From Mikania micrantha (taxonomy: Eukaryota; Streptophyta; Magnoliopsida; Asterales; Asteraceae), in the NCBI GenBank assembly GCA_009363875.1, contig CM018686.1:2046001-2110000 (forward strand): 64,000 nt of DNA. The letters run 5' to 3'. Shown piece after piece: positions 32,961 through 45,259 of this stretch (its first letter is position 1; every line of letters begins with the position of its first letter). The notes below the pieces were generated by a model. That model ran no database searches, was not told the DNA's origin, and saw only the letters and a list, made by a program, of their open reading frames with translations. The translations under genes were made by a program, and so were the position numbers.

Positions 32961-33112
32961 TTTCTTTTTAGTCTTTGATTGTACTGCATCCTATAACATT
33001 GTATTATATATGTATGTACTGTTTTATTATAACTTTATCTAATTTATGTACTGTTGGTTGATAACTGTATCTCATTTATGTACTATATTTGATTAGTTTT
33101 GGTTCTATATAT

Positions 33113-33820
33113 TTATTTTCAGTAACTTTATCAACACATGATAATTCTAAGGATGATTTTGAGTCTCAAGTACCTAAGTTTTTACAATATGACAAATTGA
33201 GAAGAATCCAAATACCCAATTCTCCTCTAAGTCTCTGTACGTTTATTCAATCTCTAAATGCAATGCAAAATGCCACTGTAAGTAAAATTGGATTTGCTAG
33301 CATTTTAGAGTTTAAAATAACATCTTTACCCACTTGCTTGGGGTACTGGTTGTTAGCAAATTATGATAATTATGATCCAACAACCTGCAAACTCAACTTG
33401 GGATCCCATGTTGTAAAGATTACACAACAATTGGTCAAGCAAGTTCTTGAAATTCCAATGGGATATACTAAACTAAAGGAATTAGGTAAACCATCAATAA
33501 GATATCCTGTTGTAGCAGAATTTAGAAGTCAATTTCCTGTAGATATTGTTCTACCAGATATTAATGATGTAAGAGATTTAGTGAAAAGTAATGGGAATGC
33601 AGGAAGATTTTTTGAGTTGAATTTCTTGGTGATATTTTACACTGTCATCGGAAAGATGACGCAAGGGTCAAAAGTCAACACATAATTTCTTACTTCATTA
33701 AAAGATGGCGCGAACATAAAATCTTTTGACTCATGCTCTTATATTATCAGCTGCTTGAACAAAACAAGACTAAGATGGAAGGGTTTTCAACATTATAATG
33801 ACGCTCTTTCATTTCTACAA
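33113..33820 (+). pseudogene. Coding fragment in the left arm, Ulp1-associated-type domain?
   Basis: After the acceptor-like TTTATTTTCAG the frame reads TLSTHDNSKDDFESQVPKFL, then GFASILEFKITSLPTCLGYW, VKITQQLVKQVLEIPMG and FELNFLVIF, and stops at TAA near 33683. It then continues in frame (FLTSLKDGANIKSF ... RWKGFQHYNDALSFLQ) to a donor-like GTATGT. The pattern resembles the N-terminal region found in plant transposon proteins that end in Ulp1-like proteases, but no protease is present. That assignment is from memory of the pattern and weak. The region is a broken gene fragment. Confidence 0.5.
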
Positions 33821-33999
33821 GTATGTACTATATTACAATATTTTGACACATTATATTATACTTTATTTTAAACATTTGATGTTAAAGTTTAGATTTTTGT
33901 ACAGTATTTAAATACATATGTTGGAATTTGTAGTAAACTTTAACATCAAATGTTTAAAATAAAGTATAATATAATGTGTTAAAATATTGTAATATAGTA

Positions 34000-34745
34000 C
34001 ATACCGGTAGAAATGAAAGAGGGCCATTATAATGTTGATAACCATTCCATCTTAGTTGTTTTGTTCAAGCAGCTGATAATATAAGAGCACCAGTCAAAAG
34101 ATTTTATGTCAGCACAATCTTTTAATGAAGTAAGAAATTATGTGTTGACTTTTGACCCTTGCGTCATTTTTCCCATGTCTGTTAAAATATCATCAAGAAA
34201 TTCAACTCAAAACATATTCCAGCATTCCCATTACTTTTCACTAAATTTCTTACATGATTAATATCTACAGGAAATTGACTTCTAAATTCTGCTACAACAG
34301 GATCTCTTATTGATGGTTTACCTAATTCCTTTAGTTTACTAGATCCCATTGGAATTTCAAGAACTTGCTTGACCAATTGTGGTGTAATCTTTACAACATG
34401 GGATACCAAGTTGAGTTTGCAGGTTGTTGGATTATAATTTGCTAACAACCAGTACCCCAAGCAAGTGGGTAAATATGTTATTTTAAACTCTAAAATGCTA
34501 GCAAATCCAATTTTACTTACAGTAGCCTATTGCATTGCCTTTAGAAATTGAATAAACGTACAGAGAATTAGAGGAGAATTGGGTATTGGGATTCTTCTCA
34601 ATTTGTCATATTGTAAAAATTTAGGTACTGGAGACTCAAAATCATCCTTAGAAGTATCCTGTGTTGATGAAGTTACTAAAATAAATATATAGAACCAATC
34701 AAATACAGTACATAAATGAGATATAGTTATCAACCAACAGTACAT
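34000..34745 (-). pseudogene. Inverted copy of the same coding fragment
   Basis: The minus strand carries the same protein as 33113-33820 with extra lesions: frameshifts separate SSTQDTSKDDFESPVPKFLQ (34745-34527) from GYWLLANYNPTTCKLNLVS (34460-34182), and a stretch around the LPDIND segment is missing. Both copies are broken, so duplication is not very recent. Confidence 0.6.
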
Positions 34746-35434
34746 AAATTAGACAAAGTTATAATAAAACAATACATACATATATAATACAATGTTATAG
34801 GATTCAGTACAATCAAAGACTAAAAAGAAACATAAACTAAATACTTTGCAACTAAAGTTCATTATACAAGCTATGTGAAATCAATGCAGCACACACATAA
34901 GGGCTAGCATACTAAGGTCCTTAGCAATGCAGCACATGAACACGACACACAACTTACAATAACGAACATCACCAAATCAAAGGTTACATCGCCAACACGT
35001 GAGATGTAGTAGAATCACAGCCTAAAGACCAAAATAAACATACATCTTTGCAGTTATTAATCATCATACAAACTATGTCAATCAATGCAGCACAAAAATA
35101 AGGGCTGTGAAGTGGCTAACCTACTAAGGTCCTTAGCAATGTTGAACATGACACATAACTTACAATTACGAACATTAGCAAATCAAAGGTTGCATTGCCA
35201 ACACGTGAGATGTAGTACAATCGCAGCCTAAAGACCAACATAAACTTACATCTTTTCAACTATTAATCATAATACAACCTATGTCAAATCGAAGAAAGTC
35301 GTATTGTTACGATTTTGGAATTGATTTTTTGTGTTTCTTTGATGGAAGATCTCGTAATTTACTTGTAAACATAAAAACATGTACCATTGATGAAAAACTA
35401 ATCGGAATTCAGAGATTTGAATTGAAAATTAACA

Positions 35435-36118
35435 AAAATCAAATTCGTTTACCAGTGGATTCTTTTGCATGCTTTTTATCCATTTTGAGGACGAATTTTA
35501 TGAAATCGACGGAGGAATGAGATGATTCTAGGTTATCGCCATTGAAGAGAGGTGGATTGAGAGGATTTAGGTTTTCGCCGGTTTTCTGGTTTAAGATCGG
35601 TCACGGTTACGTTTTCTAGAGAGAGAGAGACAGTTAATTTGTATAAAATGTCTATCTTGCCCTTTTGATTAAAAATTAGTAGTATTATTATGGTGTTTAA
35701 TAGATAATTAGTTAAGACCTTTGATCTAAATAATTAAGGGTTAAGATTAGTTTTTATTGTTCTTAGGATAAATCCTCTTCTCAGTGGATCCTCCCCATAT
35801 ATATATATAGGATTGAGAGATCAAGCCAAATCATGGATTTTTTTAACATAACTGTAATAGTTTTACACCCAAAACTTGCGAATATGAATTTGTGTAAATT
35901 CATCATAACATCATTATGAAAATTTAACAAAAATAAATTTGTTTACCAGTGGATTCTTTTGCATGCTTTTTATCCATTTTTAGGATGAATTTTATGAAAT
36001 CGACGGTGAAATGACGGAGGAATGAGATGATTCTAGGTTATCGCCATTGAAGATAGGAGGATTGAGAGGATTTTAGGTTTTCGCCGGTTTTCGGGTTTAA
36101 GATCGGTCACTGTTACTC
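35435..36118 (+). repeat. Two direct copies of a 170-190 bp segment
   Basis: 35435-35605 and about 35930-36115 share ACCAGTGGATTCTTTTGCAT through GGTTTAAGATCGGTCAC. The first is part of the right arm of the inverted repeat; the second lies outside it. Confidence 0.8.
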
Positions 36119-37881
36119 AAATAACTTCGTTAAAATCAAGCTAGAACACTTTCTTCTTTTATGAATTTGTGTAAATTTATCATAACATCATTGCAAGTTT
36201 TTGACTTACAACATTATAATAGTTTTACACCCAAAACTTGCAAATATGTTACCCTTAAACGATGATAAATTTACACGAATCCAAATATTTATTTTCAAGA
36301 TTCCAAATTTACTACTTAGAAAAGGTTGATGAGTTTCTTATAGCGATTGATCTGAGTTTGAACCATCATGGTTTTTTAACCTTTTTTTTAATTTTTTTAA
36401 GGCAGATAAACATCATTTTTTTGTTTGTTAAATTTTTATTATTATTTTAAAAGACTTTTATTTAATTAAAAATGATTTTGAGTAGAATTATATCTGAGTT
36501 AGCGACCGTGATGAGTTTTTTTGTCTTTAACTGATGTGATTAAGGGTGACATAACAACTTTTTTAGTTCAATAAAAACATCATTTTTTTAGTTTAAATTT
36601 TATTATTATTTTAAGAATCTTTTGATTTAGTTAAGAATAATTTTAAATCGAGTTATATCCGAATTAACGACTGCTGTGAATTTTTTTTCTTTTTCCCTTC
36701 ACTATTGTAATTAAGACTGACATAACGTGTAAAACACAAAGAAGACATGTGCTATACACAAACACTACATAATAACTAATTCTTCCATTTCTTTCTAAAC
36801 ATGAATACGAACCATTTTACAAATGTATTACATGATAAGATATGTAAATTTAAATTTAAGTATCTTTTGTTTAGTTAATATTACTTTTGAGGCATAATTC
36901 AATTGATTTAGAATTATATGCCAAATTGACGGCTGTTGCAAGAATTTTTTTTTTTTTGATTTTTCTCTTGGCTGTTTTGATTAAACAAGTGTAATATGTT
37001 AGACATAATATTATAGATAAAACGGGAAGACAATCATCACCTATGAATAATACACCTACTAAAATTATTTTAATAATTAAAAATAATAATAATTAAATAG
37101 TAACAATGTTTAAATCAAATAATCATAATAATTAAAAAATATTAATAATGAAATATTTTTTGTTCTATACACATTTCTTGATTTAGTTTTGTGATTGCAG
37201 CCATTTTTCATATACGTTTTGATATTCGTGATATTATAACCGTCGTTATGATTGAATACACGTATAAAAATAAGGATCTTAAATATTATGTGCTTATATT
37301 TGTGTTCTTATTCCTTATGGTTGACAAGACGGCTTTTTTGTTTGCGTTTGATATTCCTGCTGTCATTGCCGTTGTGATAAGATAATCATATTGGTAGAGT
37401 GGTAAAATTCAATTTTTTGTTATAGAATTTTAGTTAAGTAGATATGTTTTTTTTTTCTGTTCAATATAGGGTTATCGTCACAACACGCGGGTAAATCCCT
37501 AATTATTCTATATGTGTGAATAAATATTAAAAAAAAAAAGAAGAGGTTGTATGCATTTGACTTTGTTGACTTCTAACTAGTTTGACCTGTGTACCCTTTT
37601 AGCTGGTCTTAATGATTATTTGATTTGTTTAAAGAAAACACTATCCATGTTGATTCAATTGCAAGCAACACTACCCATCATGATTTATTTGTTAGTAAAT
37701 GCGCAAAAATTCCCAAATCTTGATTACATGTTGAAGCCATTGTAGAATTGTATCAAGATACGATTCCATTTTGATTCTATGGCTGTTTATTGTGGAGAGA
37801 ATGCAAAATTTATAAACTTTTAATTGAAAGGTATTCGTACCTGCTTTACTTGCTTTACTCTCACGTGCATGTCGCATTTAA
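36119..37881. other. AT-rich stretch, no gene recognised
   Basis: Very AT-rich with T and A runs and repeated TTATTATTATTTTAA phrases. Open frames here lack any domain. It includes the possible Helitron end near 37502. Confidence 0.3.
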
Positions 37882-38027
37882 GGCTACCTGCAATGCATAA
37901 GGATGCATTTACTAAATGCATCTTACTCACCACTGCCACATTAGCTTCTTCTCCACAGCGTCCATCGGACGTGCGGCGATGCCATGGGGGACGTACGCTG
38001 AAGATGGCGTGCGCGTTGCAGGTAGTG
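37882..38027. mobile_element. Small Harbinger-type MITE, 146 bp
   Basis: TAA flanks (37879-37881 and 38028-38030). Ends are GGCTACCTGCAATGC and CACTACCTGCAACGC (as reverse complement). Non-coding. Confidence 0.65.
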
Positions 38028-38778
38028 TAAGGTAGCAGTGAACAAATGTTGCTAATATAATTGCAAGAATAAAATGACAAAGCTGCTGCTGGATCTGTTC
38101 AAATAGTTGGTGGAATATTACCATCACCATGATGTCCTTCAAGGCTGGTATTTGTATAAATGTTGGTAGCGAAGGTAAGTACTTTGATGCTTGATTTAGT
38201 CTAGATTTGTGTAGAGTGTACATGATCTATTTACATGTTTATGAATGAGTGAAAATTAAATATGTTAACCAAGTAATGTAATGATTTTAAGTGATAAAGG
38301 GACAAGCTGAAAGTCTCAATATCAAATCTCACTAACACAAATCTTGAGCAAAATCAAGCAAAGACTCGACTCAAATCTTTACTTCCTTACCTCTTTTAGA
38401 TTCGTTGGCGTTTGTCAAAAACATGCAAGTCCAAGATTGGTTGATTTTTCAAGCTTCCAGTAGCTGAATTGATTAGCTGAAAAACTATATAAATACATAT
38501 TTTGCATGTGTAAGAATAGGCATTTTACTTGCTTGACTAAAGAGCTTGAAACATGGGTCGACAGAAGATGGGTCAAGAGATGAACACTATGACCACAGCA
38601 TACATATTTGTATAACGAATTTGTACATGTAGTCTCACCAACTGAGGACTGTCTAATGGCTAACCTAGCCATCTTCATTAAGGATCAAACAAACCATTAG
38701 CGGGTCCATGTACTGCACCTTGGATGTGACCTTGGACGCCATCTCTTTCAATGGATGAACCTTGTGGATCACACAATT
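38028..38778. other. 3' flank of the host gene
   Basis: About 750 bases downstream (in gene orientation) of the DUF3531 gene. No gene or repeat recognised; the 3' UTR should lie in the part next to 38779. Confidence 0.35.
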
Positions 38779-41643
38779 TTAAATTTTGAAATACTTGTAT
38801 CCATCTTCTGGGTTTTTCATTCCCTCTTCCCAGTCACCCATTGACCTACCACCAAAAACTACTTGTTGTATACCCAAATACCTGCCAAATAAATGAAACA
38901 CAAAAGGAAGGATAATAGTGTAAATAAGCATTAAATGAACCAAGTGTCCCTACTTCTAGGTGGTGTTTGAAGAGAGTTTTGAAAACGTTTGTGTGACTGA
39001 ATAATTACAATCAGATAATCAATTGTAATAAAACGCACCACATAAGATAGTATTTTGGATGTGTTTATGTTGTATGGAGTTGTAATAATCAAATAATTAG
39101 TTGTTTCTGTGTTTGGCATATTTGGATTAGGTAAGGAACTAATTGACTAAATGACCAAAATGTATAATTTTATGCATTCTTGAAGTATTCCAGTTTCTAT
39201 TTAGACTTTCTTTATTAATTATAAAATAAGAGTTTACAACTTATTTGTAGATAAAGATGCTTACTCTGAACTCAATACTGTGAGGCAGTTGATAAGCACA
39301 TCAAGGGCAAAGTAATCAGAAGTACCAATGTCTACCCTGTTTATACATTTTCGAAAATTGTGACCTTTTTTATTTAGAAAAGAGAAAGGAATAGAATCAA
39401 AAATAAAATAAATAAATAAAATAAAATCATGTAAATATTCATACCAAACCCGCCCCCAGTTGTCCTGAAACTCAACATCACCAATATCATGGAATGATGA
39501 TGGCATCACACTGAATCCCTTATCTGCATCATATAGAGGATTGTATTCCATTGATGCATTTGCCAACTGCAATACGAAAATAAACAATAATAAGAACCTG
39601 AAAATGAATGATCGATTAGCTGCAACATAAACAATTCAAAGGCTGATAAAACAAACATGATCAAGTTTATGTTTTTACCTGCAAATTGGATGAATTAAAT
39701 GCACCCAAACGACCCATGATATACCATGACTGAATAACCTATCACATAGATAAGTAATATTACTTTATTTATTATTCAGACCCCGTATAAAGAATCAGAA
39801 ATCCTAATTCTACTTATAATCCGGGTTAAAAGAACAGTTAGATATGAATAACATATACGAAAAGGAGATGGGAGGAATCTATATACACTGCCAATGAGGT
39901 CAACATCCCGATCAGAAGGTGGTCCATATAACTTGAACCATATATTGGAACCAACAGGACTGAAACTGCAATTACAAATAAAGACAATGACCCTTAATTC
40001 AAAAGAAACTCAGATCATCGGTTTTTTAAATAATGATAAATGACAGAAGTGTTTTATACAACATATAAAACAAGTTAATTACTCTCTAAAGGTGACTTTA
40101 AAAGCAACAACAGAACCCGTTTTAGGCTTGTGAAAATCTCGCCCCTTCTTTCGAATTCTATCTTCAACCTGCAAAATCGTGTTTGAAAATATTTGCGAAT
40201 CTTTAAACAAAACAATAAAAAGTGTGCTGGAATAGATTAAGGAAAGAGTTACTCCGCTTAAAAAAAGCTACAAGTTGCTGAAACTTATGAGAAGCGTATT
40301 ATTAATGTTACACTAGAGTCATAGTCATATGCCCTCAAAATAGGGGAACAAACAGAATTCATCAGAGAAATAGAACGGAAAGTGACTAACTTTGCAAGGA
40401 ACAAAGGTGAAAACAGAACTACAACAGACAACAAAATCATATGCATTAAACAATGCAAGGTAACAAAGCTTAAGACATTTACTTAGCAGTTACAAAGCAA
40501 ACAGGGTAAATGGTCACTAATAGATGGCACAAACAAAGTCATAAAGTTCGTGCCAGGCTTGGTTTCAAAAAGCACTAAGCGCACCAAGGAGATAGGGTCC
40601 CCAGAGTCAAGGCAAGAGGCAAAGGCGCAGGCATCACGTACGCAAGGTGATAGATAATAATAAAATATTAATCGACTAATTTTATATAAATTTCACTATA
40701 GTGCATTAATTCTGATTATTAAACATTCAAAATTTAATATATATAAATGACCTTTGTGTACAATATTTTCAGCCGTGCATGTAAGTTAAGTTTGTGTTAT
40801 GTCAGAAATTCTTGCACTTAGATATACCTAACTTAAGGCTTAAACATATGAAAACACCATACAACCAAATCTTTACTTCTAGATTATTTAACAATTTGAA
40901 AATAAATAAATAAAAAAAATAAATCACTGTTACCTTTTGTCTCATCTGCTCTGGCTTCCCAATGCTATCACCCAGAACATTTCTGAGCTCAATATCATTT
41001 TTTGCTGCATCTTCCAACACCCTGTAATCAAAACAACAAACGCAAAGTTCATCAAATATCACACAAATACATTTAGATTTCACAAGATGAAACGAATCCT
41101 TGACAACAGCACATGAATTCAATATAAAAGCATAACTTATATACACTACAAGTACCAATGAGGCATTGCCCCTCAATGGTACTCAGGATATTTCCAAATA
41201 GGAGGTATTGGGTTCAAATCCTGCGGTGAAATCCGGGTCTGAGGGGCCAGGGGACCTTGGTGACATGGCCCCGAAAACAGTGCTTCACACGATTGAGACT
41301 TTGCCGTTCAAAAAAATATATACACTACAAGGTGATTGTTTTGTTCGAAGATAGATTACTTAGCCCAAGAAGGATAGTTGTGAAGGCGATCATATTCACG
41401 TTTCCTCTTTTCTTCTCGAACTTTAAGCAATCTCCGCCCTCTGGCCGTCGTACCTGAGCCTCTGACGTCATCAACTAACGAATCATCACCACCGTCACCG
41501 GACTTCCTGTTACTAGAAGATTTTGCACTTACGGTAATGATTGTAGTTCCTCCGTTTCCGGGAACAAATTTAGGAAAAAAACATGATGGTTCTTGATTCA
41601 GTGAAATGGAAGAATAACGATTGAATGCATTGCACATATGCAT
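38779..41643 (-). CDS. Probable plastid-targeted DUF3531 protein, eight exons
   Basis: Exons, all with GT-AG introns and consistent phase: 41643-41360, 41021-40934, 40168-40083, 39965-39887, 39738-39679, 39566-39445, 39336-39265, 38881-38779. The total is 894 bases, 297 residues plus TAA. Residues 1-50 are Ser/Asn-rich and suit a plastid transit peptide. The core (VGSNIWFKLYGPPSDRD, SWYIMGRLGAFNSSN, PSSFHDIGDVEFQDNWGR, GTSDYFALDVLINCLT, GGRSMGDWEEGM) looks like DUF3531, a family of plants and cyanobacteria with no clear function. No stop or frameshift is present, in contrast with every neighbour. Start at the first Met; a second Met is two codons on. Intron 1 holds a SINE. Confidence 0.85.
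41153..41316 (+). mobile_element. SINE in intron 1 of the host gene
   Basis: Flanked by a perfect 15-bp duplication TATATACACTACAAG (41138-41152 and 41317-41331). It has a Pol III B-box GGTTCAAATCC near 41212 and ends in CAAAAAAA. It is antisense to the gene. The 164-bp length and the features fit a tRNA-derived SINE. Without it intron 1 would be about 160 bp. Confidence 0.82.
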
Positions 41644-42538
41644 GATTCAAATTCGTTTATTAATTGTTGTATGGAAAGCTATGCTAGTATGAGGATAAGC
41701 TTAATTAGGGTTCTTAGGGGGTTTATGATTTTGACCAGATAACTGGTTCGTAAATTTGTGTCCTGATTGCGCACAATTAGCCCATGTAGTTTGAAGGTTT
41801 ACATAAACAGTCCATCAACTTTATGTAGGAAACCGCAACATATGTTGTGTTGAAAGTCATCAATAAATGTTTATGTATTTTTTCTTACTCATATTATCTA
41901 TTACATATTTACCTAAATAAAAAAAAACTTAATTACAATACTTGTTCTTAAAACATATTTTTCCTTCCAAATAAAAGGTTAATTACATTTTTTCTACATC
42001 ATAAAAGAATATGTAATTAATTTTAAAGATTGGATAATATGCAATACGTGAAAATTCAATTAAAAGAAGCAAATACATAGAAAACATGAGTATTCAATTG
42101 AAAGTTTAATACTACTATCAATAGCATTTCATTGTAAATAAATCAAAATACCTTAGCTCAAAGTGTTATCACCTCTAAATGAAGTGTTTAAATTTAGTTA
42201 GGAGACAAGTAAATAAATGAACACAATCAAATATTAACAAACTAAATAACAAATTAGTATCTTATATACACTTGAATAAAAAATATTAAATAGACAGTAA
42301 TAATAAATTGTCAATCTTTACAAATCCTAATGTTTAAAAAGTCTAGTTGAATACTTTTGTTTTTAACAACTTCTTTTTATGAAGTTGTCTTTTTTATAAA
42401 TCTTTTATTCTTTTCAACAAATAAACCGGTTTTAAAATATTTAATATTTTAAAAATAGTTCATTGTTTTAGAAAAACTTTGTATTTTATAAAAAAAAAAT
42501 TAAAATATTTTTTTAATAAAATGATCATTTTTGATATT
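41644..42538. other. 5' flank of the host gene, intergenic
   Basis: AT-rich, no gene seen. The promoter of the minus-strand gene must lie here, but I cannot place a convincing TATA box. Confidence 0.35.
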
Positions 42539-42689
42539 GTCACACCCAGATCGACGACAGAATACATCAGGGTGCACGACTATCCGTAGCTCATGACACT
42601 AATTAAAGTTACATAATTTAATCATATCAAATTCTATTATCACGCATAAAACATATAGTGTAAAATACATGCATATTTTATATAACTAA

Positions 42690-42728
<39 letters not shown>

Positions 42729-43095
42729 TTCGATATTGTTATATATATGTAGTCATTATATACATTTATATAACACTTACATACTAGTAAGTAACGAGTA
42801 AAATGATTATTAAAATTTTTGACATACTTAGTTGGTTAATTATTATTATAGGAGACCGCCTAAAATTAAGAAAATATATTATAATTAACATGCTTCGTTT
42901 TTTATCAAACTTAGGTACAAACGTAGAGAATAATAAGCAGATTCCAACAACATATTCGAAAACATTAAAAACATAATATATTGAAAGTTATCATACATAA
43001 ACTAAATGTTAGTTAAATTAATTATAAATAAAAATAATAATAAACCTTGATTTGAAATGTAAATTTGAAAGTTACTGCCTCGAAGTTTTTATGAA
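42539..43095. other. LTR-like remnant with TA microsatellite
   Basis: It begins TGTCACACCCAGATCGACGA, an LTR-end-like start in minus orientation, and contains (TA)n at about 42699-42726. It is cut by the LTR at 43096. No matching end was found. Confidence 0.35.
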
Positions 43096-45259
43096 TGTCA
43101 CACCCCCAAATTATCACTTGCAGTGTCAGACCGCTGAGTGTAACGTGGTCATGATCAAAGCTCTTAGTCATATAGAATGACTCTATATGAGTTTCAAAAT
43201 ACGCAGTTTCAAATGCAATAACCAAGTTGATTAAAATATTGCAGCGAAAATCATACGTTGTTTAGCTGCGAAATGTAAATGTTATGCAGCGGAAATAGTA
43301 AATTGTTTAAGACACACCATTGTTTAATAAAGACATAGTAACATATAATGAAATCTCAAAATGTTCGTGAATGCATGCAGGACCCTCATCCTTAGACTCC
43401 ATGTGCGTCCTAGCTCGTGCATTCAATTACCTGAGAATGCATGCTAAATTGTGTCAACATAAAGTTGGTGAGTTCACAGGTTTAAGTAATGTAAAACAGT
43501 TAAGGAGATATATACTAGATATGTTAAGTTGTAGACCATAGGTACAGGTATACGTGTTCCCCTCTACCGAAACTCGACTGTTAGATGCCTCCACCAAGTC
43601 TATCATGAAACTATGGCATAGGTCGATATTACGCTGTCATCGAGCGGGGTTTTTCAGACCCAGTAGTACTACGTAATAACACCTCGTTTGTTGTTCAACT
43701 AACGGTAAGGTTGTGTGAGGACTTTGTTACGATATAATCACACTCAAAAAGTTGTTTTACAACATACCAGTCATACATCTAAAATAGTTGTTCCAATGTA
43801 TTCTTACCCCAAAGTTTAAATTAAAACAATTGCAATAGAAAAGTGTGGCTGTAAACTCACATGAGTTTAGTAGTTGTTGTTACATGAACTTTGAGCTATT
43901 CGTCTCTAAGTATTACCTATATCACATAGGTGTTGTGAGTTCGTGTTCACTATTGTGTTTGTGTTCGGGTTTGTGATTGTGTTGGTCTCACTAGACCATG
44001 TATGTGTCCAAATGACTCTAAGTTGTGTGTTGGCCGTGTTTGACTCAACGGCCCGTTGGTGACTCATTTAGTTTTAGTGTTTGTTCAACGTGTTTTAAGT
44101 GTCATGTATTACGTGTAAACACATATGTTATGTTCGACGGACAACTAACTATTTAAAGTAAGTTTCCATTTTATGCAGGTTTCCATAAAATCACCTTTTA
44201 ATTATTCTAGCATGCTTATTTATCCTACGTGATCATGTTATCACATAGCACATTGTTACAAGTTATCACATAAGCATACTTTTCATTTTAAAGTTACTAA
44301 ATATAGAAAGTTCCTATATTTATCATGTTTTAAACAACTCAAGCATACATTTATCTTCATGGTATTATGTTGTACCATTAGCAAGCATAGTTTACTCATT
44401 AAGCATGTGTGTGTGGGTGTTTTAAGACCAAAATGAACATAGAGACTACCTCACAAGGCTCCAAAAGACTGAGATGCAGCATGTATAGGTCCTTGCTTAC
44501 TCCAGAAGTGGTGTAAGATGGTTCAGCAGCTGGTTAGGTGAGCCAATGGTGTAGGTTAGCTCCTCCAAAGCTTCAAGACTCCAATGGAACCTCAAGATGT
44601 CTTCAAGGTAGCTCTAATGTGGTTTCTGATGGTAAAGATGAAGATAGCAGGGAGTTTTGGTTGTGGTTGAAGTGTTTTAGTCGAGAGAAATTGAGTAGGA
44701 ATGAACAAATGAGTTGAGTTTTATAAAAGTTTTCAGCGAAGTGGGGTTGTCACGTACCGCAAAAGCGCCTCAAGGTGTCTTGGCGTATCGCCAGGAATAA
44801 AATAATAGGGTTCTCTCCCGAGGCACACCGCGTATAACCGAGGTGGAAATTGATTGATTGTGGCATACCGCGAAGGAATACACGAATTCAAATTATGCAG
44901 CTTATCTTCACTTATCGCCAGGGTTTTTGCCAGGGCCCTTGGCGTACCGCGAAGACTTCCAGACTAGCCCAAATGGCCCAATTTCGTTGTTTCAAACCGT
45001 TTTTCAATTGTTTTTCGTTAACGTTCATCATTTCTAGATTTTAGTCATAATTTAGTTCGTTTATAACTCACATAGTGCTTAATTGTTGTTCAATTTTATC
45101 ATTGTTCGTTTGATTCACCAACGTGTGCGTTTTTTTGATAATTTCTCAAATTATCGTCTGGTTGTTCATGTTTGGACTTCTAGTGCTACGTATGTAATAA
45201 TAAATTAAATTATTATTTAATAAACGTAATTGCTAATATAGAAAATGCGAGGTGTCACA
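43096..45259 (-). repeat. Solo LTR E', relative of LTR E
   Basis: 2164 bp from TGTCACACCCCCAAATTATC to GCGAGGTGTCACA. It shares with LTR E the starting block, the GCAGCGGAAAT phrases, the GGTGAGTTCACAGGTTT block, GGACAACT with TTTCCATTTT, and the GGCGTATCGCC/GGCGTACCGCG palindromes (44780-44793, 44939-44954). No primer site or coding region is next to it. The flanks ATGAA and AAATG do not match, so either a boundary is shifted or the duplication is lost. Confidence 0.7.

Larger units (their letters stand above)
31660..35530. repeat. Large inverted repeat, arms about 2.2 and 1.6 kb
   Basis: Left arm (about 31660-33892) and right arm (about 33935-35530) are reverse complements apart from point changes and a smaller repeat number on the right. 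They meet around a 42-bp spacer (33893-33934). Both arms carry the same coding fragment and exon-like ends (ATGGATAAAAAGCATGC near 31709; its inverse near 35480). Transcription through it would give a long hairpin RNA. Confidence 0.88.
28731..37502 (+). mobile_element. Second candidate Helitron block, head-to-tail
   Basis: It starts TACTATATAATAGATATTGG directly after CTAG of the previous block, shares its CTCTTAAATTTAAGAGGTAC motif, and would end near ACACGCGGGTAAATCCCTAA (37483-37502, CTAA fitting CTRR). It holds exon-like pieces (28890-29650), a Harbinger derivative and the large inverted repeat. No helicase is seen. The 3' hairpin here is weak, so the end is less certain. Confidence 0.35.

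Noticed and set aside
38934..39125. Possible small hAT-like MITE (GGTGGTGTTTG ... GTGTTTGGCATA)
   Set aside because: I could not find matching ends or a target duplication. It also overlaps intron 7 of the host gene, where any sequence may drift.
40540..40660. GC-richer patch in intron 2 (CACCAAGGAGATAGGGTCCC...) as another SINE
   Set aside because: No target duplication or Pol III boxes that I could see.
41153..41316. tRNA gene suggested by GGTTCAAATCC
   Set aside because: No cloverleaf can be drawn around it. The A-rich tail and 15-bp duplication identify a SINE.
42699..42726. TA dinucleotide run as an origin or regulatory site
   Set aside because: A simple microsatellite, common in AT-rich plant DNA.
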